Below are positions 57,493 through 64,000 of a stretch of DNA of 64,000 bases, one piece after another (positions within the stretch are counted from its first letter, which is position 1; the number at the start of each line of letters is the position of its first letter). The notes under the pieces are model-generated. The model did not search any database and was not told where the DNA came from. It saw nothing but the letters and a program-made list of their open reading frames with translations. Source of the stretch: Notospermus geniculatus (taxonomy: Eukaryota; Nemertea; Pilidiophora; Heteronemertea; Lineidae). Location: positions 132,990 through 196,989 of the forward strand of contig NMRB01000974.1 of NCBI GenBank assembly GCA_002633025.1, given 5' to 3'. Made by a program: the position numbers and the translations under genes.

Positions 57493-58185
57493 TTATTCTA
57501 ATAATAATTTCACACTAAATGGCGTATCAAACACTACATCTTCATTATTATGATTTTTTATTTCAATTTTTATTTCTGAATATTGATATTGATTTATTTC
57601 AATTTTTTCTTGCGAAGAATATTCAGCCATATCTCCATATTTGATTCCTTTTGGTATAAATGTTGAAATTAAATTAGATCTTTCTCCATTAACAAAATTT
57701 TTACTCGAATCAACAATATTACAATATATTCTATATTCTTGATGTCTTGCTAATTTTGGAGGTAGATTTCCTATTTTTGTATTTCTAATATATTCATCAG
57801 CACAATCTAGCCCTAAAAATTCACAAAGTTCTTTTTGAAAATAGGGTACAAAACGTTCATTTTTAATCCTAACTTCAATTCGCCCTTGATTGTTTAAATA
57901 TACAAATTCTACAGCATTTTCAAAATCAATTTCTTTCAATTTGATTTGAATAATATCATTGAAATTTTCTAATGTATACAGTCCCTCTGGAATAACAATA
58001 TTTGCAGAACTCACAATTTCATTTGAGTTATCAACAATTGCATATCGCAAATTGTCAGTGTTCAATGATCGTTTAACATTGTAATACGTAAAAGGTAAAT
58101 ATGATTTTTCAATTTTAACAGTGTCATATTTACTTATGTCTTCTTTTAGTCTTATATTTCTTGTGTTGTAAAACAGAATATTCAT
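57493..58185 (-). CDS. Candidate capsid-type (jelly-roll-like) protein
   Basis: 230 residues, no membrane spans, rich in short beta-strand-like segments (IVIPEGLYTLENFND, RIEVRIKN, EYRIYCNIVD, EIKIEIKN). The C-terminus VVFDTPFSVKLLL is a typical closing strand. Order and composition resemble a protein family I associate with PolB elements and suspect to be a virion component. Assignment as capsid or penton-like is inference, to be settled by structure prediction. It ends 4 bases before the next gene and starts 12 bases after the previous stop, so the cluster is tightly packed. Start preceded by ATAAAATAAATG. No lesion found. Confidence 0.7.
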   Translation of the reverse strand: MNILFYNTRNIRLKEDISKYDTVKIEKSYLPFTYYNVKRSLNTDNLRYAIVDNSNEIVSSANIVIPEGLYTLENFNDIIQIKLKEIDFENAVEFVYLNNQGRIEVRIKNERFVPYFQKELCEFLGLDCADEYIRNTKIGNLPPKLARHQEYRIYCNIVDSSKNFVNGERSNLISTFIPKGIKYGDMAEYSSQEKIEINQYQYSEIKIEIKNHNNEDVVFDTPFSVKLLLE

Positions 58186-58197
58186 TTATTTTATGTT

Positions 58198-59301
58198 TTA
58201 TTTGTATGTCGTGTGAATTTTAGTTTTTGTCTGAGTATGAATTTTTCCAGCTATTTTGCTTGAGTTTTTATTAATTGTTTTTAAATTGTTAAGTAAAATT
58301 TTTATAACTGCTAACACAATTACTGCAATTGTTATTACTATATGTTCAGATAAAAATCCAAAAATATTTGCTATAACATTTGCTATAATTCCTGCTATTG
58401 AAAATATAATGGATTTTATAAAATTAAAACTTTTTCCTATAAAATTACTTCCTGATGTATCTGGAGTTTTTTTAGCAGTGTCTTTTTTATCAGATTTTTT
58501 AGTTTCTTTTTTATTAGATTTTTTAGTTTCTTTTCCTGCAGATTCTTTTGTTACTATTTTTCTAGTTACAGCATTATAAATTGATTGTCCAATTGTAACA
58601 ACAACTCCAATCACAATTGTAATAAATGCTCCAACAGTAACTCTTCTAAAATTAAATATTTCACGAATTTTAAATTTCCATGAAATATCAGGCGCCCAAG
58701 CTAAAGTTCTTATATAATCATTTTGATATTCAATTATTTTATCACTTTGTTCTTTCAACATTTTTTCAATCGATTTGATTCGTTTTGTTATATAATCTTT
58801 ATCCGTATAGGGATCTGATTTTAATTGTTTACTATAATCTGATAATTTTTCAATTTCTTTTTTCATATCAATCTTTAATTTTTCAATTTTTGATAAAACA
58901 GTGTTTAATTTTAAAAAATCTTTATTATTTTCATTTGAACGTGAAAATAAATTATTTTCATATGCTCTATTAATTATCTCTTCTGCATCTTTTAATATAT
59001 CTTCTGTTTCTTCAATTTCAAATGTTGTCCGTTCAATATCTTTTTGTTGTTCTTGTCTATTAATTTCTTCTTGTACTTCATTTTCTTGTTCAGCTTGCTC
59101 ATCTAAAGATGTTTCTTGTTGAACTTCAGCTAATCTTTCATTCCAACTTCTAGATCTTGGAATTTCAAGTCCTGTTTCAATTCTAGGTGTCGCTCCAGGT
59201 AAATTTTTTTTTAAAATAGTGTAAAAAATCACTTCCTTTTCTACTTTTAATTGTACTATATGCTAATGGAGCAATTTTTTTATCGATAATTTTTGAGATA
59301 A
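58198..59301 (-). pseudogene. C-terminal part of a coiled-coil/membrane protein, probably joined to 59302-59796
   Basis: The long frame to 58198 has no ATG (only GTG at 59232). Upstream, an uninterrupted frame continues to about 59330 if a 1-base change in an A9 run at 59207-59215 is allowed, and then meets the C-terminus of the next gene across an AT microsatellite (about 59331). Seen in the product: a charged coiled coil (about 150 residues), a membrane span (VTVGAFITIVIGVVVTIG), a Lys-rich spacer with KKETKKSDKKD repeats, then two hydrophobic helices (SIIFSIAGIIANVI, IVITIAVIVLAVI). A virion membrane or scaffold role is a guess. Confidence 0.65.
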
Positions 59302-59796
59302 TTATTTCTGTTTTTCCAGATAAACTTTGCCAATATATATGTCCTTTTTTCCTATGCGCATCCTTTCTAAAACTTGATTTCGATATCCTTTTTTTATTAA
59401 TTCAAAATTCTCATTCTTCATAAATTTATTTAAAAATGTCTCTTTTTCACGTAACTCTTCTTGTTTACGTTGCTCTTCTTTTATCCTATGTAGCTCTTCT
59501 TCTTTCCTACGTAACTCTTCTTGTTTCCTACGTAACTCAGATTCCTCTCTTTCAATTGTATTAAGTGTTTTTCCTTGTAATATTTCACGATCTTCAGTTG
59601 AGAGCTCATTTCTAACTTCATCATCTCCATTGAACGAAGTTTCATAAATATCACCTTCTTTCATCATTTGTTCCTGAACTTGTTGTTGTGGCTGATACAA
59701 TCCTCCGTAATATTCACTTTGAATATCTCCAACATTATCCCATTGATCATCTCCTCCCACAGCTCCCATATCTTCCATTCCTATGTCATCTGCCAT
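59302..59796 (-). CDS. Acidic/coiled-coil protein, probably N-terminal part of one gene with 58198
   Basis: 164 residues: a Met/Gly/Asp-rich acidic start, then repeated Glu-Glu-Leu-Arg-Arg-Lys heptad-like units (EELRRKEEEL) forming a coiled coil. The last codons run through an ATATATAT tract into a stop, whereas a 2-base shift would continue directly into the downstream frame. The start at 59796 is preceded by TTAAATAAATGG, and the upstream gene ends at 59797 with no gap. Either it is a complete gene or the 5' part of a longer one; I favour the second. Confidence 0.65.
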   Translation of the reverse strand: MADDIGMEDMGAVGGDDQWDNVGDIQSEYYGGLYQPQQQVQEQMMKEGDIYETSFNGDDEVRNELSTEDREILQGKTLNTIEREESELRRKQEELRRKEEELHRIKEEQRKQEELREKETFLNKFMKNENFELIKKGYRNQVLERMRIGKKDIYIGKVYLEKQK

Positions 59797-60187
59797 TTAT
59801 TTAATCAAATTTCCTAAAGCAGCTGATCCTATAACACTGCCTGCAATATACATTTGCTCATATTTTTTTTGAGGAATACTTGGAGAATAAAAATTTGATA
59901 ATTCGGTTTTTTTATTAATGTCATCATATTTTTGCAATGCATATTTCATATCGATAATATCCGATTTCGCGTGAAGAGATTTTTGTCTTTGTTCATTTAA
60001 AAAATCTATGTGTTTAATTCTTTGTTGATTCCATTCTGTTGATTCTTTTTGTAATTTTTCTAATGCTAAATCATGCCTCTTTCTTTCTTCTGCAGCATTA
60101 TTTGCATCTAATGCATGATATACAGCATTCCCTCCAATAAATGCCGTTGCATTTGCTACAGCTCCAAATAATGTTGATAAAATTATA
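59797..60187 (-). pseudogene. Small membrane protein, 3' part, split by a Penelope-like insertion
   Basis: The 5' part and real ATG (63064) lie on the other side of the 60188-62892 insertion; the overlap of 164 bp is present on both sides. The whole gene would be about 135 residues: a hydrophobic Gly/Ala-rich N-terminus, an acidic/basic coiled coil in the middle and a hydrophobic C-terminal tail (MYIAGSVIGSAALGNLI). No family name is known to me. The start in this left copy is an artefact (a GTG inside the insertion). Confidence 0.8.
60024..60187. repeat. 164 bp duplication flanking the insertion, left copy
   Basis: Identical by eye to 62893-63056. It is part of the split gene and brackets the Penelope-like insertion directly. 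Confidence 0.95.
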
Positions 60188-61047
60188 TAGACAGGTCCGG
60201 GCCAGGAAATAACTGGCACCTTTTCCTATCAAAGATTTTTCAGTGGATTCCTGTCACTTAGACCATACTTTCGCAAATGAGCTTTTGGGCACCCTGGAAA
60301 TTTGCCTCAAATCCAATATGGCGGCCAAAATCCAACATGGTCGACCCTGATATTTCAATGTACAGCAAACTTTTTTCTGGTTCATTTTACACCTCATAAA
60401 TGTATTACCAACAGATAGGAACATGATGCTAAACTATCAGAATAGCATGTTGGATACATTCTGTGACGTCTCCTTGACGTCAGAACGACGTCACAACATT
60501 GCGATAGTCTTCAAAATTTCAATGTACACAAAACATTTGATTGGCTCATTTTACAACCGCTAACAGACACAAATGTGGTATGATATTATCAAAGGATCCC
60601 ATCAGATGTGTTCCATGATGTCAAAATGACGTCATAGCACGCTTTCTCCAGTGTATAGCAAGATTTTTCTCAAGTTTTTCTTAATACACTGTATGACAGC
60701 AAAATGAATGTTTTAAGTGGTCCATTTTTGTCTCAGTTCATTCAGTATGTAGTGCAAATGCTTCTTCACTGGTGAAGGGATGGAAACTTTAGCACCAGCC
60801 TTTCAAATACTAATACCGAGGTGAAGGGCTGGGGCAAAGTCTCCAGAAATAATCCTGTCCAGGACAAAACTTAACTGTCATCAAATCTGTTAGTTACAGA
60901 TTCCATGAATCCAAGGGAAGATTCTAAGAAACATTCATTATAGGAACCTTTAGAGACAATGGAGTTTGTTACCTGTACTTAATGCAATGGCGCAGACACC
61001 ATATTTGAGTGCCGAAATAGCTGACAAGGGAAAATGCAGCCTTTGCA

Positions 61048-61570
61048 ATGAATGTATCAGGGACAATGATGACATTTCAAGTGTTGCACCAGGTGGACTG
61101 GGGTCACTTTAAGCCCACCTGTGACCCATGCTCACGGAAAGGACATAAGAGGGGTCGGAAATGTGAACTCTGCATCTCCTTACCATCCCAGTCCCACATC
61201 ACCAGCTCGATCATCCACCGGGAAGTCCCATCAACTCCGCCTGAGGAGCCCCACGGATTGTGATAGTATAAACGTTGTCTACTGTATCACCTGTACCAGA
61301 TGCCCTACAGTCAACCAGTACGCCGGACAGACCATGTGTTTCCGGAGAAGGATGAACAACCACAAATCCAACATCCGGCGGGGGATAGAGGATGACCGTG
61401 ACTGCTCATTACTCTATGCCCATTTCAAACTGCCAGGACATTCTATCAAGGACCTGATGTTCACCATTCTGGAGACATGTCCAGATGAGACGACCCTCCT
61501 CAAAACAGAGTTACTTTGGATGTGGACCCTTAAAACTATCACCTCCTCAGGCCTCAACACCAGGTGCTGA
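61048..61570 (+). pseudogene. GIY-YIG endonuclease domain of a Penelope-like element, frameshifted
   Basis: The first frame (61048-61263) has a Cys-pair linker (CDPC, CELC); the second frame (to 61570) has VVYCITCTRC, YAGQT, RRRMNNHKSN, HFKLPGHS and a final LKTITSSGLNTRC, the order found in Penelope C-terminal endonucleases. A frameshift between about 61210 and 61260 separates them. The Arg of the motif (FRRRMNNH) is present. The domain makes the nick for target-primed insertion in complete elements. Confidence 0.88.
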
Positions 61571-62295
61571 GTTTCTGATAACCCCGTAGCTTCCCCTTAC
61601 CATCGTCAGTGTCAGGGCCAAAAAGTTTGGCATGGGGTTTCTTCCCCCTTTTTTTCCTAGGCCGGTTTCTTTGGAGGACAGGGTCGGGGGACGGGGGTCC
61701 TCCACTTATGGCCTTTGTCTTCCATTGCTTTTCTCCTATTTTGTTCGTTGGTCAGTGCTTTGCAAATCCCCCTTTTCCCTTTAGAAGGTTCTTTTCCTTG
61801 GAGGACAAGGGTCCTCTTTTTAGTTCTTTATCTTCCATTGTCTTTTTCTAATTTTTCGTTGGTCAGGGTTTTGTGGTTTCCCTTCGCCTGGGCTTCCTTT
61901 CTTGTTCATCTTTTAAGCTTTTCTTTAGTGTTGCCTCTTCGTTTCTTATTATCTTGCTCTTCATTTCCTTTTATATGTCTAATTTGTTATCACTTTCTCA
62001 CATTTGTTTAATTTATATTACCCTCTCTATAGTCTTGGGGGACTTATACTGTTAGTATAATTATACTGTTAGTATAATTCATCCAAGTTATATTTTATAA
62101 ACCCCCTTTCCTTTCAGCCTAGTCAAGCCTTACATTCACTAATTACATTTCTGTTAGGTTGAGCAACCAATTTTTGGGGCTTGTACGCTTTTCTTTCCTT
62201 AATTGCTTACATGTCCCGTTTTGATTGGATACTTCAGATCTACATTTGGGTTTCAGCTCAGTCTGTTCTAGAGTTTCACAATGTAAAGTTCCAGC

Positions 62296-62323
62296 CTGAA
62301 GAAGACCCCTGTTGGGGTCGAAA
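62296..62323 (+). ncRNA. Hammerhead-ribozyme-like core
   Basis: CTGAAGA-A-GACCCC-TGTT-GGGGTC-GAAA: a CUGANGA box, a perfect 6 bp stem and GAAA, as in the hammerhead catalytic core reported in Penelope-like elements. One extra A before the stem departs from consensus, and helix I/III were not traced, so activity is uncertain. Confidence 0.5.
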
Positions 62324-62892
62324 ATTCGCAAATTTTCTGGAAATTGACTTTATACATGTATATATCATCACGTTTACAAACAACACTTTTCAAAATTCAA
62401 CATCAGAATTCCATTTGTACAATCCGTTACGTGGGTGAGGGTTTGACCAGAAATGAGGTTCCACAGTATCACCATTATTGAGGTACCACACGATTATGAC
62501 GACTTTTTGACATCACAGACGTCATAGAACACAACTGGTCAACTCCTTTGATAATGTTATATCACATTTGTCATGTTTGTGTCTGTTAGCAATATGTAAA
62601 TTGGTCGCAAAATGAAACAATCCAATGTTTTGTGTACATTGAAATTTTGAAGACTATCGCAATGTTGTGACGTCGTTTTGACGTCAAGGAGACGCCATAG
62701 AACGTATCCAGCATGCTATTCTGATAGTTTAGCATCATGTTCCTATCTGTTGGTAATACATTTATGAGGTGTAAAATGAACCAGAAAAAAGTTTGCCGTA
62801 CATTGAAATATCAGGGTCGACCATGTTGGATTTTGGCCGCCATATTGGATTTGAGGCAAATTTCCAGGGTGCCCAAAAGCTTATTTGCGAAA

Positions 62893-63064
62893 GTTGATTC
62901 CATTCTGTTGATTCTTTTTGTAATTTTTCTAATGCTAAATCATGCCTCTTTCTTTCTTCTGCAGCATTATTTGCATCTAATGCATGATATACAGCATTCC
63001 CTCCAATAAATGCCGTTGCATTTGCTACAGCTCCAAATAATGTTGATAAAATTATACTCGCCAT
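62893..63064 (-). pseudogene. Small membrane protein, 5' part, plus right copy of the 164 bp duplication
   Basis: ATG at 63064-63062, preceded by TTAAAATAAATAATGG. The frame encodes the hydrophobic N-terminus of the split gene and is cut at 62893 by the insertion, after which it runs into foreign sequence. Bases 62893-63056 repeat 60024-60187. Confidence 0.85.
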
Positions 63065-63094
63065 TATTTATTTTAAAAATATTTATTTTTAAAT

Positions 63095-63346
63095 TTATTC
63101 AAAAGGATTTCTTGTTGGAAGTCCTTCTGATTCGAGCCATGTTTTTATCGCATCTGCAATTCCTATAACAACTGCCAATTTTAGAAAATTTGTAAAACTC
63201 GGATGAGAGGGATCTCCGATATTTGCCTTAAAAGCTGCTTTTGCTAAAACTGCAAATCCTACTGTTATCCCAGATAAAACAACAGCATTCATTGCTTCCT
63301 ACTCTATTTGTTTTGGATTTATCCACTTACTCTCTTTACTCGCCAT
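63095..63346 (-). pseudogene. Small membrane protein with early in-frame TAG
   Basis: The start at 63346, with TTAAATAAAGAATGG before it, is followed after 15 codons by TAG at 63301-63299 in the same frame. The frame then continues with an ATG at 63292 for 65 codons. The body is hydrophobic and Ala/Gly-rich (VVLSGITVGFAVLAKAAF) with a second span (FLKLAVVIGIADAI). Either translation restarts at 63292 (an intact 65-residue protein) or the gene is broken. Confidence 0.7.
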
Positions 63347-63369
63347 TCTTTATTTAATAATATTTTTTT

Positions 63370-63677
63370 TTAAATTCTTAAATCATCACGAATTTTTTGT
63401 GAAGGCTTTTCTTTTACAACATGTGTAATTTGTTTAGGAGCTTCTTTCATATTTGAAATATAAAAATATACAATGGAAATTCCCACAATGCCCGCAGCTC
63501 CTATGCCTAAATATAAATAATTATTTTTTGAATTATTATTATCTATTTGTTCTTCAGCATTTACCTTTTTTTTCCCCTGTTAGTTAAACCAACCTTTCGA
63601 CCCCATTCAACTCGTTTAGGATTTTTCGGCTTTTCAGATTGTTTAGTAACTGTTTTTATTTCTGTATCTTCACTCAT
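63370..63677 (-). pseudogene. Single-span basic protein, frameshifted in an A-run
   Basis: ATG at 63677-63675, preceded by TATAAATAAATG. About 100 codons. A run of 8 A (63564-63571 on the complement) is one base short of keeping the frame, and in the observed frame a stop follows at once. N-terminus basic with KNPKRVEWGRKVG, then one membrane span (LGIGAAGIVGISIVYFYI), then a basic tail ending at TAA 63372-63370. Each half is short, which hides it from simple ORF calls. Possible sequencing error in the homopolymer. Confidence 0.72.
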
Positions 63678-63689
63678 TTATTTATAAAT

Positions 63690-63832
63690 ATTATTTGATT
63701 ATTATAATTATTTTAATTGTAATATTAAAATACTTTAATAATGACTATTATAATACTTTAATAATGACTATTATAATACTTTAATTGTAATATTAAAGTT
63801 ACTATAATATTACAATTAAAATACATTATTAT
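63690..63832. repeat. A/T tandem and inverted repeats between genes
   Basis: AATACTTTAATAATGACTAT occurs twice in tandem with a 24 bp period (63729-63776). TTTTAATTGTAATATTA (about 63709) is complementary to TAATATTACAATTAAAA (about 63806), and CTTTAATTGTAATATTAAAG at 63779 is itself palindromic. It could be an origin or bidirectional regulatory site; this is inference. Confidence 0.7.
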
Positions 63833-64000
63833 TCACGACCAATTTAGTTTTTTAAAGAGTTCAAAATTTTTAACATCTGAAGATGTTAATACTACATTAT
63901 ATCCATTATCTAACATAAGTTTCTTCAAAATAACTTTATTGTGAAAAAAGTTTTTTCTATTACAACCATCTTCATCAAATTTGTTTTTTAATTGATCATA
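63833..64000 (-). CDS. Partial gene, C-terminal 55 residues of an unknown protein
   Basis: An open frame enters from the right window edge and ends in TGA at 63835-63833. It contains NRKNFFHNKVILKKL and a terminal VKNFELFKKLNWS. It looks conserved and coding-like, but I do not recognise the family. It belongs to the minus-strand group. Confidence 0.65.
   Translation of the reverse strand, partial: YDQLKNKFDEDGCNRKNFFHNKVILKKLMLDNGYNVVLTSSDVKNFELFKKLNWS

Larger units (their letters stand above)
60188..62892 (+). mobile_element. Penelope-like retroelement, truncated, with inverted ends
   Basis: About 430 bp inverted arms (60267-60620 region and 62540-62892): ACTTTCGCAAATGAGC on the left, the complement on the right, plus 79 extra bases at the extreme left (60188-60266). 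Inside are a GIY-YIG endonuclease remnant (61048-61570) and a hammerhead-like motif (62296-62323). The reverse transcriptase is missing. GC content is higher than in the surrounding element. Confidence 0.85.
47812..64000. mobile_element. AT-rich virus-like PolB element (Polinton/adintovirus-like), right end outside window
   Basis: Base composition turns sharply AT-rich at about 47.8 kb and stays so to the window edge, except in two GC-richer insertions (51662-52946 and 60188-62892). The gene set (protein-primed PolB, HNH nucleases, RING protein, coiled-coil and membrane proteins, jelly-roll-like protein) is that of a large DNA virus-like element. Plus-strand replication genes and minus-strand structural-type genes converge near 57.0 kb. 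Similar PolB elements are widespread in aquatic invertebrate genomes (Polintons/Mavericks, adintoviruses). I saw no integrase, ATPase, protease or major capsid gene; they may lie to the right. Many genes are broken, so this copy is an endogenous relic. Confidence 0.8.

Noticed and set aside
49307-63301. TAG recoding in the virus-like element
   Set aside because: Only two in-frame TAG codons are seen, one explained by a single change from a Trp codon, and other genes show ordinary frameshift decay; kept only as a remote option.
47812-64000. Bacterial or plasmid contamination as explanation of the AT-rich block
   Set aside because: PolB type, start-site motifs, lack of ribosome-binding sites and the inserted Helitron and Penelope elements all point to an element resident in an animal genome.

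Overview
This is animal nuclear DNA packed with mobile elements, and it ends in an AT-rich virus-like element. No operons or bacterial signals occur. Introns with GT-AG borders, LINE, Harbinger, Helitron and Penelope sequences, a rhodopsin-class receptor gene and many foldback (MITE-like) repeats point to a metazoan. The frequent TAGGCCTA and TACATGTA words and the repeated AGGTCA-type tracts suggest a marine invertebrate. The species is a guess and is left open.

Layout. 1-6.0 kb: a broken LINE reverse transcriptase whose 3' end is split by a nearly complete PIF/Harbinger transposon (2587-5889). The transposon carries a three-exon Myb/SANT gene and a two-exon HARBI1-like nuclease. 6-12.5 kb: a string of foldback elements and one unrecognised reading frame (8357-9430). 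12.6-32.6 kb: three partial copies and one related segment of a 3.2 kb repeat unit. Comparing copies shows empty and filled sites for at least three MITE insertions. Copy C is split by a 7.2 kb element with long inverted ends, which contains further nested foldbacks, including a roughly 400 bp-armed palindrome, an array of TATTTGTA words and an array of short GGTTTTTC palindromes. 32.6-40 kb: more repeats, including a 0.84 kb tandem duplication in which one copy carries a 274 bp insertion. 40.1-42.0 kb: the best host-gene candidate, an intronless class A GPCR (minus strand) with an 18-residue repeat stalk. 42-47.7 kb: foldbacks and an L2/CR1-type LINE tail.

47.8-64 kb (right edge open): sharply AT-rich DNA with an endogenous virus-like element. 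Plus-strand genes are a broken HNH endonuclease, a protein-primed family B DNA polymerase (PolB), a RING protein, a small membrane protein and an intact HNH endonuclease. Facing them on the minus strand is a cluster of structural-looking genes: a membrane-anchored protein, a jelly-roll-like candidate capsid component, a coiled-coil/membrane protein and several short membrane proteins. Almost every start codon is preceded at once by an A/T motif close to TAAATAAATG. The element resembles Polinton/adintovirus-type PolB elements, but no integrase, packaging ATPase, protease or recognisable major capsid gene lies inside the window.

The element is decaying. PolB is split by a GC-rich Helitron-like insertion and has two further frameshifts. 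A membrane gene is split by a Penelope-like retroelement flanked by a 164 bp direct duplication. Two genes carry in-frame TAG codons and others have homopolymer frameshifts.
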